A stretch of DNA of 53,691 bases from Pseudomonadota bacterium (GTDB lineage: Bacteria > Pseudomonadota > Alphaproteobacteria > Sphingomonadales > Sphingomonadaceae), in contig JAEZCS010000194.1 in the NCBI GenBank assembly GCA_023433445.1, positions 1 through 53,691 on the forward strand, in the 5' to 3' direction. The position numbers and the translations under genes are program-made. A model generated the notes under the pieces. It was not told the DNA's origin, made no database searches, and saw only the letters and a list, made by a program, of their open reading frames with translations. Position 1 is the first letter of the stretch. Each line of letters opens with the position of its first letter. This document shows, piece by piece, positions 1 through 8,277 of the stretch.

Positions 1-482
1 TCACGCATCAGGACAGCCTGGGCAACAAGGGTCGTACGGAAGCAGGCGACGTTCAAGTGATGAGCGCAGGCACTGGCATCCGTCATTCGGAGTATAATCT
101 GGAAGACCAGACCACCACGTTGTTCCAGATTTGGATTATCCCCAAGGCACAAGGTGATGCCCCGAGCTGGGGCGCGAAGCCCTTTCCCAAGGATGACCGA
201 TCGGGAAAGCTGGTGGTGCTCGCCAGCGGTTATGCAGAGGATCAGGAAGCACTGCGCATCCGTGCCGACGCCCGCTTGCTGGGCGGTACGATAAAGGCAG
301 GTACCAGCGTCACCTACGAGAGTGCCGAGGCACGTCACTTGTACCTTGTTCCTGCAACGGGGCGCATCGAAATCGATGGCCAGACGTTCGAAGCCCGCGA
401 CGGAGCCGCCATTCTCGGCGGACAACCCATCACCATTACCGCGATCGAGGACAGCGAGATCGTGTTGGTGGACAGCGAATAG
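1..482 (+). CDS. Pirin family protein, 5' end off the window
   Basis: The open frame runs in from the window edge (codons from position 3) and ends at the TAG at 480-482; about 160 residues are visible. The early stretch DSLGNKG...GDVQVMSAGTGIRHSEYN is the typical pirin bicupin core (metal-binding His and Glu of the first cupin), and the C-terminal half is a second cupin. Pirins are Fe-dependent cupin proteins; some act as quercetinases or redox sensors, and the substrate here cannot be told. The gene is followed 113 nt later by wrbA on the same strand, a pairing that suggests a redox or quinone stress role (inference). The GTG/ATG at 57/60 are internal codons, not the start. Confidence 0.88.
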   Translation, partial: THQDSLGNKGRTEAGDVQVMSAGTGIRHSEYNLEDQTTTLFQIWIIPKAQGDAPSWGAKPFPKDDRSGKLVVLASGYAEDQEALRIRADARLLGGTIKAGTSVTYESAEARHLYLVPATGRIEIDGQTFEARDGAAILGGQPITITAIEDSEIVLVDSE

Positions 483-595
483 GCTCCACTGCGGAGCTGG
501 CGGCCGACCGCTTGCCCCCCTTGGGTGCAGCGGGCAGCCGAACCCTTATAGAAACCTTTTTCCATTCAATGCATTAACAAGATCGGAGGCTCTTC

Positions 596-1195
596 ATGGC
601 GAAGCTATTGGTTCTCTACTACTCATCCTACGGCCACATCGAAACGATGGCGAAGGCCGTGGCAGAAGGAGCGTCCGCAGCCGGCGCCCAGGTCGATATC
701 AAGCGCGTGCCGGAAACGGCTCCGCTGGAGGTCGCGAAGAATGCAGGCTTCAAGCTCGATCAGGATGCTCCGATCGCGACCATCGCCGAACTGGCCGACT
801 ATGACGCCATCATCATCGGCACCGGCACGCGCTTTGGCCGTATGTCGAGCCAGATGGCGGCGTTCCTGGATCAAGCCGGTGGCCTTTGGGCGCGAGGTGC
901 GCTGAACGGCAAGGTGGGCGGCGCGTTCACCTCCACCGCAAGCCAGCATGGCGGGCAAGAGACGACGCTATTTTCGATCATCACGAACCTGCTGCACTTC
1001 GGCATGGTAATCGTAGGACTGGACTACGGCCACACCGGCCAGATGGGTGTCGACAAGGTTCGCGGCGGCGCACCCTACGGCGCGACGACCCTCGCGGATA
1101 GCGACGGTAGCCGCCAGCCCGACGAGGATGAGCTGGAAGGTGCCCGCTATCAGGGCAGGCGGATCGCGGAAACGGCGATCAAGCTGCATGGCTAG
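596..1195 (+). CDS. wrbA: NAD(P)H:quinone oxidoreductase, WrbA type
   Basis: A 199-residue flavodoxin-like protein. The FMN phosphate loop is at residues 10-15 (SSYGHI), the isoalloxazine loops are GTGTRFGRMSSQ (75-86) and TSTASQHGGQE (112-122), and the WrbA tetramer region GLDYGHTGQMG follows. WrbA proteins reduce quinones by two electrons using NAD(P)H, avoiding semiquinone radicals. The start ATG has a clear ribosome site GGAGG about 8 nt upstream. Length matches the family (about 200). It lies downstream of the pirin gene and is closed by a strong hairpin terminator at 1260-1296. Confidence 0.95.
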   Translation: MAKLLVLYYSSYGHIETMAKAVAEGASAAGAQVDIKRVPETAPLEVAKNAGFKLDQDAPIATIAELADYDAIIIGTGTRFGRMSSQMAAFLDQAGGLWARGALNGKVGGAFTSTASQHGGQETTLFSIITNLLHFGMVIVGLDYGHTGQMGVDKVRGGAPYGATTLADSDGSRQPDEDELEGARYQGRRIAETAIKLHG

Positions 1196-1259
1196 ATTTT
1201 GGCTGCACTCCCCCTCTCGGTGCAGTGGTTGAGCCTTGGGTCGCAAGGCGCAACGATGG

Positions 1260-1297
1260 GACCGATGCACGGATAAGTGCACCGGTCTCTTTTTTCT
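1260..1297 (+). terminator. Rho-independent terminator of wrbA
   Basis: An 11-bp stem with one A/C mismatch (left arm 1260-1270, right arm 1277-1287) and a 6-nt loop, followed by a T-rich tract TCTTTTTTCT at 1288-1297. It sits 65 nt after the wrbA stop and ends exactly where the convergent acyltransferase gene stops. The T tract is on the plus strand, so it serves wrbA. Confidence 0.85.
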
Positions 1298-2283
1298 CAG
1301 AGGAAGAGGCGGCGGGCGACAGGGGTGGCGCGCAACAGATAATAGACGGCGACCGGCAGCAGCAATGCGTTCAGCAGGAGCCAAGATTCGTCTAGATGTG
1401 GGGAAAGATAGTGGATCACCGCGACATGCAGATACATGATGACGAGTGACGCCCTACCCACCCCTGCCAACCACCCACCATAGGACGCGACATGGACGGA
1501 AACACGAAAGATCAGCAGCGACGTTGCGAGCCCCGAAGCCAGCGAGAGTATGGGCAAGCCATAATCGGCCGCCTTCATGTTAAGTGTTGGAAGCAGTCCT
1601 GACAATCCTGCCAGCCCGATTGCACCTAATGGCAACCACGCCCAATGCTTCCATCGCACCATCTGCCAAGCGGCGCCCGCCCACAGCACCACGAACGCCA
1701 TCGGAACGGTGAGCAATCCCAGCACGGAAACTTGCGTCATCTCTCCTACCAGATAGGCGAAAAGGGTAACGGGAATGATCGTGATCAACCATCGGCGATC
1801 CAATGGATCAGGCCAATGGGAAAGCAATGCGTTGAAAAGGATGCGCGCAGCCATCAGACAAGGCACGAACCAGAATATGGTGTAAGGCCCTCGCAGCCAT
1901 GATCCGCCAAGCAGTATCGGCATCATATCCTCTGGCCATTGGTTGAAGATGGGACGTTGCCCCTTCAATGGCTCGATGATCTGATCCGCGATGATCAATA
2001 GTGCTAGAAACGCAGCATAGGGACGCATCTGCGACGCCAGTTGCCGTAGCGCAAAGCTGCCGGGCGGCTGCGGACGCGACAGCAGGCCAGACAGCAGGAA
2101 AAACAGCGGCATGTGAAAGCTATAGAGCGCGTCCCGGAGAGGTCCCTTGGTCCATACATGTCCTGCGACGACCGCGATGATGCCGATGCCGCGCGCGACA
2201 TCTATCCATTCGAGCCGACCGCCTCCTTGGACATGCCCCCGCCGTGCGGACTTTTGCTGGACGTTGCGCCCTCTGTTCTCCAT
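1297..2283 (-). CDS. Membrane acyltransferase (acyltransferase 3 / OafA-like)
   Basis: 328 residues with about ten hydrophobic segments. Residues 26-42 (LEWIDVARGIGIIAVVA) followed by GHVW are the N-terminal signature of the acyltransferase 3 family, whose His acts in O-acyl transfer to sugars or lipids at the membrane. The next segment (SFHMPLFFLLSGLLSR) also fits the family. Members acetylate O-antigen, peptidoglycan or exported polysaccharides; the acceptor is unknown. The start is an ATG at 2283 in a 65-nt divergent gap to the pseudouridine synthase. It is about 7.7 kb from the exopolysaccharide locus, so a role there is only possible. Confidence 0.85.
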   Translation of the reverse strand: MENRGRNVQQKSARRGHVQGGGRLEWIDVARGIGIIAVVAGHVWTKGPLRDALYSFHMPLFFLLSGLLSRPQPPGSFALRQLASQMRPYAAFLALLIIADQIIEPLKGQRPIFNQWPEDMMPILLGGSWLRGPYTIFWFVPCLMAARILFNALLSHWPDPLDRRWLITIIPVTLFAYLVGEMTQVSVLGLLTVPMAFVVLWAGAAWQMVRWKHWAWLPLGAIGLAGLSGLLPTLNMKAADYGLPILSLASGLATSLLIFRVSVHVASYGGWLAGVGRASLVIMYLHVAVIHYLSPHLDESWLLLNALLLPVAVYYLLRATPVARRLFL

Positions 2284-2348
2284 GGCTTCGACGCCCTATA
2301 GGACACGGCGCGCGCGTCAATCTTTCCAACTGCTCCGGGAATCACTCC

Positions 2349-3026
2349 TTGTCCCTACTGCATGACAGAGTCCTCTTCATCGATGGTGAAGCCATCATCC
2401 TCGACAAGCCTGCCGGACTGCCGGTTGATGCGCCGCGTGACGGCTCGCTCAGCCTGGAGAACCATCTGTCATCCCTGACATTCGGCTTTCAGCGCTGGCC
2501 GCTGCCAGTGCACAGGCTGGATCGGGACACGAGCGGTTGCCTGTTGCTTGCGCGCAATCCCAAGGCGCACAAGCGCTATGCCGCCGAGTTTGAGGCGGGC
2601 ACCGTCAGCAAGCGCTATGTCGCCGTGCTGGACGGGGTGCCGGAGCCCGATAGCGGCATCATCGAGCTTTCGCTGAAGAAGGTGAGCAGTGCCGCCAAAG
2701 GATGGCGCATGATCGCGGCAAAGGATGGCAAGTCGGCTGTGACCGAGTGGCACAAGTTGGCCGTCAATGATGGACGCGCGCTGATCATTTTCACGCCCCG
2801 CACCGGCCGGACTCATCAGATACGTTCGCATGCCCTGCATGGCCTCGGCTTGGGGATCGCGGGGGACCCGGTATATGGCAGGGGCGAGGGACCGATGCTG
2901 CTGCACAGTCGTTTCCTCAGCATCCCACGCGGCACCAAAGCCCCAGCGGAGGCGACCGCCCCCCTGCCCTCTACCTTTGCGGCTGCGGGATTTGGGCCGG
3001 AGTATCTGGACGATGCCGGACTTTGA
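2349..3026 (+). CDS. RluA-family RNA pseudouridine synthase
   Basis: The catalytic motif HRLDRDTSG lies at residues 55-63 with Asp58 as the expected nucleophile; LDKPAGLPVD near the start and GRTHQIRSH near the C-terminus are also family hallmarks. No S4 RNA-binding domain is present, so this is a short RluA-type enzyme (225 aa) acting on rRNA or tRNA uridines. The frame is open back to 2244 but would then overlap the divergent acyltransferase start; TTG at 2349 is the most reasonable start, without a strong ribosome site. The 3' end overlaps arfB by 14 nt, implying translational coupling. Confidence 0.88.
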   Translation: MSLLHDRVLFIDGEAIILDKPAGLPVDAPRDGSLSLENHLSSLTFGFQRWPLPVHRLDRDTSGCLLLARNPKAHKRYAAEFEAGTVSKRYVAVLDGVPEPDSGIIELSLKKVSSAAKGWRMIAAKDGKSAVTEWHKLAVNDGRALIIFTPRTGRTHQIRSHALHGLGLGIAGDPVYGRGEGPMLLHSRFLSIPRGTKAPAEATAPLPSTFAAAGFGPEYLDDAGL

Positions 3027-3417
3027 CATTCCCGAAGAAGCGCTGGAAGAACGGTTCATCACCGCTGGCGGTCCCGGCGGGCAGAATGTCAACAAGGTCG
3101 CCACGGCCGTTCAGCTGCGGGTCCATCTCTTCCGGCTGGGACTGCCGGTACATGCATATCGGAAAATGAAGGAACTGGCGGGATCACGCCTGACCTCCGG
3201 CGGGGAGATCGTCATCCAGGCGTCCCGTTTCCGCACGCAGGAGGCCAATCGCCAAGACGCCCGGGAACGGCTGGCCGAGATGATTGCGCAAGCTTACAAG
3301 CGGGATGCCCGGCGGATCGCCACGAAGCCGGGCAAGGCTGCCAAAGCGCGCCGTGTCGATGCCAAGAAGGCGCGCAGCTCAGTGAAACAGGGCCGCGGCA
3401 AAGTGCGGCTGGATTGA
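3013..3417 (+). CDS. arfB: Ribosome rescue factor ArfB (peptidyl-tRNA hydrolase, YaeJ)
   Basis: 134 residues. The GGQ motif is at 22-24 within FITAGGPGGQNVNKV, as in class-I release factors, and the rest lacks the stop-codon recognition domains. The C-terminal tail is strongly basic (repeated K/R from residue 98 on), which in ArfB enters the empty mRNA channel of stalled ribosomes. It hydrolyses peptidyl-tRNA on non-stop complexes. The ATG at 3013 overlaps the upstream gene by 14 nt, and msrC follows 9 nt after the stop, so the three form an operon. Confidence 0.94.
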   Translation: MPDFDIPEEALEERFITAGGPGGQNVNKVATAVQLRVHLFRLGLPVHAYRKMKELAGSRLTSGGEIVIQASRFRTQEANRQDARERLAEMIAQAYKRDARRIATKPGKAAKARRVDAKKARSSVKQGRGKVRLD

Positions 3418-3426
3418 GGACTTTGG

Positions 3427-3912
3427 ATGTTTGACGTTAAAGCCCCGGCTGATGGCGACAAGGCGACGCTCTACGCGGATCTGCTCTACGCGGCGGAGGC
3501 AGTGACGAACGGTGAGCACGACGCCATCGCCAATATGGCCAATGTCGCTGCGCTGATCTGGCAATTTCTCCCGGACCTCAACTGGTCTGGCTTCTATCGC
3601 ATGGTGGAGGGCGAGTTGGTGCTTGGGCCTTTCCAAGGCAAGCCCGCCTGCATCCGCATACCCCTTGGCCGGGGCGTCTGCGGCACCGCAGCCGCTTCTG
3701 GAGAGACGCAACTTGTCGAGGATGTCCATGCGTTCCCGGGGCACATCGCGTGTGACGCGGCGAGTGCGTCCGAAATCGTGGTGCCAGTGCTGGTAAATGG
3801 CTGTGTCGTCGCGGTGCTTGATCTGGACAGCCCCACCGCCGCACGTTTCGATGCTGCCGATCGCGAAGGACTTGAGCTGCTTATCGAGCGGATCGGCAGC
3901 CGCCTCGCCTGA
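3427..3912 (+). CDS. msrC: Free methionine-(R)-sulfoxide reductase (GAF domain)
   Basis: 161 residues, a single GAF domain. Three cysteines, Cys75, Cys85 and Cys109, have the same spacing (10 and 24 residues) as the three catalytic/resolving cysteines of the known fRMsr enzymes. NWSGFYRM, LGPFQGKPAC and VLDLDSP are further family motifs. It reduces free Met-R-sulfoxide using thioredoxin. It is the third gene of the pseudouridine synthase-arfB-msrC operon. The start ATG at 3427 is 9 nt after the arfB stop. Confidence 0.92.
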   Translation: MFDVKAPADGDKATLYADLLYAAEAVTNGEHDAIANMANVAALIWQFLPDLNWSGFYRMVEGELVLGPFQGKPACIRIPLGRGVCGTAAASGETQLVEDVHAFPGHIACDAASASEIVVPVLVNGCVVAVLDLDSPTAARFDAADREGLELLIERIGSRLA

Positions 3913-4038
3913 AGGCTGCTTCGTTTCGGGACAGGCCTGACACTCCAGCCGCGTGGATCGGCAGGGATCATCATGCTAAACCGACCGTTAACATCGCGGC
4001 CGCACATGGGGCAGCCTTTGAGTAACGGGGAGTTTTGC

Positions 4039-4809
4039 ATGCGGATCTGGAGCATCATGCTGGCAGGCACCGGCCTTGCTATCGGTCTTGCCACACCGGC
4101 CATGGCGGCGGGCGCCGGCGCAGCGCTTCCGATGATGGGCAAGAGCTTTTCCAGCGCGCGCCCCGTTCATGCCGGGACGCCTCGCGGCACGGTCGTTCAT
4201 CGCTGGGGTCCGCGCGTTCAGGGGCGTTGGTTCGCTGGTTGGTACGCGCCGGGTGGTTGGGGCGCCTACAGAAGGCCGGTGGTCGGCTATGTCCTGCCAT
4301 CCTATTGGACTCGGCCCGCCTACCGCATCGGCAATTATGGCAGCTATGGCCTTCCCGCGCCCGTCGCCGGACATGGATGGTCCCGCTATTATGATGATGC
4401 AGTGATGGTCGATGATCAGGGACGCGTGCGCGACTATCGCAGCGACGTCGATTGGGATGCCCGTGATGATGATCGTGGGCGACCTGGCCTCCCCTATGAT
4501 GACGACGTTACCGCACATGACGGGCCTCCCCTGCCGCCTCATGAATATGAGGGGCGCTGGAAAGGAACGTGGCGCGATGAGCATGGCCGCACCGTGAGCG
4601 GCGAGTATGAAGGCCGCTTCGAGGGAGTCGCTCGGAGCAATTACGGCGTCGACTATGACGTTCCCCCTTATTCCGCACCGCCTGCGGTGGTTCACCGCAG
4701 CGGTCCCGGTTCACCCATCGTGACGACGACGCAAGCTCCCAGCTACATCGCTGGCGGCTATTATTATCCCGGCGCGACAACCACCACTATCGTAATTGAT
4801 CCTCGCTAA
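4039..4809 (+). CDS. Exported protein, RcnB-like, function unknown
   Basis: 256 residues from the ATG at 4039, which has GGGGAG 6 nt upstream; the earlier ATG at 3973 has no such site. Residues 1-22 form a signal peptide ending near TPAMAA. The mature part is rich in Gly, Tyr, Trp and Arg (RWGPRVQGRWFAGWYAPGGW), with a short segment SRYYDDAVMVDDQGRVRDY resembling the C-terminal signature of RcnB-like periplasmic proteins of sphingomonads. It then becomes acidic and Pro/His-rich. RcnB in E. coli modulates Ni/Co homeostasis, but this protein is far longer and that function should not be assumed. It stands alone between msrC and a gene remnant. Confidence 0.7.
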   Translation: MRIWSIMLAGTGLAIGLATPAMAAGAGAALPMMGKSFSSARPVHAGTPRGTVVHRWGPRVQGRWFAGWYAPGGWGAYRRPVVGYVLPSYWTRPAYRIGNYGSYGLPAPVAGHGWSRYYDDAVMVDDQGRVRDYRSDVDWDARDDDRGRPGLPYDDDVTAHDGPPLPPHEYEGRWKGTWRDEHGRTVSGEYEGRFEGVARSNYGVDYDVPPYSAPPAVVHRSGPGSPIVTTTQAPSYIAGGYYYPGATTTTIVIDPR

Positions 4810-4902
4810 CGGAAACATGCCTTCATGGCGGCCAGTGCAACCACAGCCTAAGCCAGCTGTTTAGACTGCCAGCAAGCGAACGCTGCTGGGAGGCGAGGCA
4901 CG

Positions 4903-5090
4903 ATTCGTCATCTGTCGGTTGGGACCAGTAAGGTCGAACGCGCACGGGCCTTTCATGACCGCTGACGGCGCTGTCCAGCTATCGCACCGTGCGCGATCAC
5001 CCGCACTCGCTGGACTATGGCGTTAAGACTCCAGCGAATGGGGAATGGGAATCGTTCGGGGAAGGTATCAACGCTCGTAGCGGATAGATC
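4903..5090 (+). pseudogene. Remnant of a VOC-family (glyoxalase-like) gene
   Basis: No intact gene lies in the 313-nt gap 4810-5122. Frame 4903 reads IRHLSVGTSKVERARAFHDR then a stop at 4963; this closely matches the usual start of small VOC proteins (HLSVGTND.ERARAFYD). In another frame from 4962 the text continues ...LSSYRTVRDHP..LDYG...TPANG, which follows the VOC order (strand, then TPENG-type loop). So a frameshift and stops have broken a VOC gene, and its C-terminal half is not recognisable. No start codon or ribosome site is evident. The family identification is by eye. Confidence 0.5.
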
Positions 5091-5122
5091 CCTACAAGCG
5101 CGGCGAAGGCTCGGGCGAACCC

Positions 5123-5941
5123 CTACTTTCGGAAAATTCCGGCCAGTTCGATCGGGAGCGGCGGTTCGTCGCGAGGCAGAACGCCCCGGATAGCTTGGTC
5201 CTGCTCCAGAGGATCGAAACGGACCCAGCCATTGCGGCTCAACTTTTCCAGCGGACGATAGCGGACCTTATATTGCATCCGCTGTGAACCTTCGACCCAG
5301 TAGCCCAGATAGACATAGGGCAGGCCGGCTTTCGCAGCGCGCAAAATGTGGTCCATAATGATGAAATTGCCGAGACCTTTGCGATGCTCCAGCTCCGTAT
5401 CAAAGAAGCTGTAGATCATCGACAGGCCATCGCCCTGCCGATCGGTGAGGCATGCGCCGATCAGCTTGCCGGGGCGGCCATTCTTGCCGGGTTCGCGATA
5501 TTCGACCACATGGCTTTCGACTGGGGTCTGTTCGACCATGTCAGCGAAATCCATCTCGTCCATCTCGGTCATCCCACCGCCAGGGTGGCGCGCCTTGAGA
5601 TAGCGCTGGAGCAGTTCGAACTGTTCCTCGGTCGACCAGGGCTTGCAGGCCGTCACAATCAAGTCGCTGTTGCGGCGGATAAGCTTGCGCTGTGTTGCGT
5701 TGGGCACAAACTCCCCCGCCACCACGCGAACCGAAACGCAGGCGGAGCAGTCGGCACAGCTTGGTCGATATGCGACATTCTGACTACGCCGGAAACCGAT
5801 GCGACCAAGGGCGTCATTCAACTCCGACGCACTGTCGCCGTTCAGTTCAGTGAAAACCTTACGCTCGCTCCGGCCCGGCAAATATGGGCACGGGCTGGGG
5901 TTCGTCACGAAAAAGCGCGGGAAACGAAATGGTGCGCTCAC
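5123..5941 (-). CDS. bpt: Aspartate/glutamate leucyltransferase (N-degron pathway)
   Basis: 272 residues from a GTG at 5941, which has GGAG 8-9 nt upstream; a TTG at 5971 would add 10 residues but lacks such a site. Cys18 (NPSPCPYLPGR) and the cluster Cys62/65/68 (RPSCADCSACV) are the N-terminal ATE features, and YLGYWVEGSQRMQYK.RYRPLE is the conserved C-terminal block. Bacterial Bpt moves Leu from Leu-tRNA to N-terminal Asp/Glu, marking proteins for ClpS-ClpAP. No clpS is in the window. It is followed by the VOC remnant and preceded by ilvA on the same strand 121 nt away. Confidence 0.94.
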   Translation of the reverse strand: MSAPFRFPRFFVTNPSPCPYLPGRSERKVFTELNGDSASELNDALGRIGFRRSQNVAYRPSCADCSACVSVRVVAGEFVPNATQRKLIRRNSDLIVTACKPWSTEEQFELLQRYLKARHPGGGMTEMDEMDFADMVEQTPVESHVVEYREPGKNGRPGKLIGACLTDRQGDGLSMIYSFFDTELEHRKGLGNFIIMDHILRAAKAGLPYVYLGYWVEGSQRMQYKVRYRPLEKLSRNGWVRFDPLEQDQAIRGVLPRDEPPLPIELAGIFRK

Positions 5942-6062
5942 GCCACGGTCTCCGTCAAAACGCTGCGCCAAACTTGAGTCATGGACAGACTATGACGCCC
6001 GCAGCCGTCTGTGAAAAGGTTATTTACCACGAAAAATGCGCTGCCTTGGACGAAGGCGCAAA

Positions 6063-7310
6063 TCAGGCGACCTCGATCGGTGCGACCTCATATCCAGCGG
6101 CGCGAAGCGCCGTGATCAGACGATCGAGATGCGCTCCATCGCGTGTCTCACACTCGACATCCAGACTGAGGCCCTTTGCCGGAAGATTGGTGAAGATTCG
6201 CTGGTGCGACAGCTCCAGGATGTTGACGGCCTCCTGATCGAAGATGCGCGCGACATGGAACAGCGCGCCGGGACGATCCTGCAGAATGATGCGCAGTCGC
6301 GCCAGGCGGCCCGAGCGCGCAAGGTCGCGCAGCAACACATTCGCCAGGAGGCGCGTGTCGATATTACCGCCAGTGAGGACCAGGCCGACGTTACGGCCCG
6401 CGAACAGTTCCTTATGCATCAGCAGCGCGGCGAGGCCAGCCGCCCCCGCGCCCTCAACCACGGTCTTTTCGATCTGGAGCAACAGGCTCAGCGCTTCCTC
6501 CAGATGGCGTTCATCGACGAGAAGCACATCATCCGCCAGACGCTCCACGAACCGGCGCGTCAGCTCGCCGGGCTCCTTTACGGCAATGCCTTCCGCAAGC
6601 GTATCGCCATCGCAGGCAAGCTTCGCCTGCTTGATGTGGCTGTACATGGATGGATAGAGTTCGGCCTGCACGCCATAGATGCGGATATCAGGCTTCATCG
6701 CCTTGGCCGCCGTGGCCATCCCGGAAAACAGGCCGCCACCACCGATCGGGATGACCAGCGTGTCGATTTCCGGTGCATCCTCCAGCATCTCAAGCGCGAC
6801 AGTGCCCTGCCCGGCCATGATGTCCGGTTCATCGAAGGGATGGACGAAGGTCAGCCCATGTTCCTTGGCCAGTTGGCGCGCGTAGGCGCTGGCATCGTCG
6901 AACTTCTCGCCATGCAGCACCACTGTCGCGCCATGCCCTTGCGTCTGCGTCACCTTCACGGTTGGCGTAGTCACCGGCATGACGATCGTAACGGGCACGC
7001 CCAGGCGGCGGCCATGATAGGCAAGCCCCTGCGCATGATTGCCAGCAGATGCGGCGATCACGCCCTTTTCCTTGGCGGTAGCATCCAGTTGAAGCAGGCG
7101 ATTGAGCGCGCCACGCTCCTTATAGGCGGCGGTAAACTGAAGATTTTCGAACTTCAGGTACACCTTGCAGCCCAGCATATTGGACAAGGTCTGGCTGATC
7201 AGCGTTGGGGTGTGCACGACCGCGCCCGAAATCCGTACGCGCGCTGCCAATATGTCATCGACAGTTACGGGCAGCGGCATCGCGCTTTCGATCTTGCTCA
7301 ACGTATTCAT
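6063..7310 (-). CDS. ilvA: Threonine ammonia-lyase with C-terminal ACT domain
   Basis: 415 residues. The PLP Schiff-base lysine is Lys64 in AAYKERGA, the asparagine/loop motif SAGNHAQG follows, and the glycine-rich phosphate cup IPIGGGGLFSG is near residue 190. The last about 75 residues (RIILQDRPGALFHVARIF...) form one ACT regulatory domain. The enzyme deaminates threonine to 2-oxobutanoate, the first step to isoleucine. The length and the single ACT domain fit the shorter ilvA/tdcB-like type common in alphaproteobacteria. It is divergent from the dehydrogenase at 7408, with 97 nt between them holding both promoters. Confidence 0.93.
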   Translation of the reverse strand: MNTLSKIESAMPLPVTVDDILAARVRISGAVVHTPTLISQTLSNMLGCKVYLKFENLQFTAAYKERGALNRLLQLDATAKEKGVIAASAGNHAQGLAYHGRRLGVPVTIVMPVTTPTVKVTQTQGHGATVVLHGEKFDDASAYARQLAKEHGLTFVHPFDEPDIMAGQGTVALEMLEDAPEIDTLVIPIGGGGLFSGMATAAKAMKPDIRIYGVQAELYPSMYSHIKQAKLACDGDTLAEGIAVKEPGELTRRFVERLADDVLLVDERHLEEALSLLLQIEKTVVEGAGAAGLAALLMHKELFAGRNVGLVLTGGNIDTRLLANVLLRDLARSGRLARLRIILQDRPGALFHVARIFDQEAVNILELSHQRIFTNLPAKGLSLDVECETRDGAHLDRLITALRAAGYEVAPIEVA

Positions 7311-7407
7311 GTGCTCGCCCCTAGCGGAAATTTACCTCGGAAGGAACTGGCCCTTGGCGAAATCTCGCCCTATGGCAAAAGCCTACGCGGGTAACTGTAC
7401 GAGGCAC

Positions 7408-8277
7408 ATGGCTAATATCGCGTTTATCGGGCTGGGCGTCATGGGTGGCCCCGTCGCCGGGCATCTGGCAAAGGCTGGGCACCAGCTGACCGTCTACAAC
7501 CGGTCGATCGGCAAGGCGAAAAAATGGGTCGAGGCCTATGGCGGCGCTGTAGCAGTCAGCCCGGCCAAGGCTGCGGAAGAGGCCGAGATCGTGATTAGCT
7601 GCGTAGGGAACGACGATGACCTGTCGCAAGTGACCCTCGGCAAGGATGGCGCCTTTCGGTCGATGAAGCCAGGCAGCCTTTTCATAGACCACACCACCGT
7701 GTCTGCGCGGATCGCACGGCAGCTGTTCGTAGAAGGTGAAAACCGCGGACTGCATTGCGTGGATGCTCCGGTTTCCGGAGGTCAGGCGGGCGCGGAAAAT
7801 GGTCGCCTCTCGATCATGTGCGGCGGCACAGAGCCTGCTGTCGAAGCCGCCAGGATCGTCATGCAAAGCTATGCAGCGCGCATCGTGCATGTTGGTAGCG
7901 CAGGCGCAGGTCAGACAACCAAGATGGTGAACCAGATTTGCATAGCGGGCGTTCTGCAAGGGCTTTCCGAAGCGCTGCGCTTCGCCCAGGCTGCCGAACT
8001 GGATCTGGACAAGGTCTTCGAAGCTGTCTCGGGCGGTGCGGCGCAGAGTTGGCAGATGGAAAACCGTTGGAAGACGATGGCGCAGGACAGTTTCGATTTT
8101 GGCTTCGCGATTGATTGGATGCGCAAGGATCTTGGCCTAGCCCTTGATGAAGCGCGCGCCAATGGTGCGACCCTGCCGGTGACCGCACTGGTCGATCAAT
8201 TTTATGCCGATGTGCAGGCCATGGGTGGCAGTCGCCAGGATACCAGCGCACTGGTCAGGCGGATCACCAAGGCATGA
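7408..8277 (+). CDS. NAD(P)-dependent beta-hydroxyacid dehydrogenase (3-hydroxyisobutyrate dehydrogenase-like)
   Basis: 289 residues. The N-terminal Rossmann motif is GLGVMGGPVAGHL (8-20), the substrate loop is DAPVSGGQAGAENGRL (119-134), and the catalytic lysine is Lys172 in GQTTKMVNQI. Members oxidise 3-hydroxyisobutyrate, tartronate semialdehyde or similar acids; the substrate cannot be fixed from sequence. The frame is open upstream to 7165 into the antisense ilvA, but the ATG at 7408 starts the domain and GAGG lies just before it. The stop overlaps the next gene as ATGA, so the two are translated together. Confidence 0.9.
   Translation: MANIAFIGLGVMGGPVAGHLAKAGHQLTVYNRSIGKAKKWVEAYGGAVAVSPAKAAEEAEIVISCVGNDDDLSQVTLGKDGAFRSMKPGSLFIDHTTVSARIARQLFVEGENRGLHCVDAPVSGGQAGAENGRLSIMCGGTEPAVEAARIVMQSYAARIVHVGSAGAGQTTKMVNQICIAGVLQGLSEALRFAQAAELDLDKVFEAVSGGAAQSWQMENRWKTMAQDSFDFGFAIDWMRKDLGLALDEARANGATLPVTALVDQFYADVQAMGGSRQDTSALVRRITKA

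Noticed and set aside
6036..7394. 452-codon plus-strand frame
   Set aside because: Antisense to ilvA, which has clear PLP and ACT motifs.
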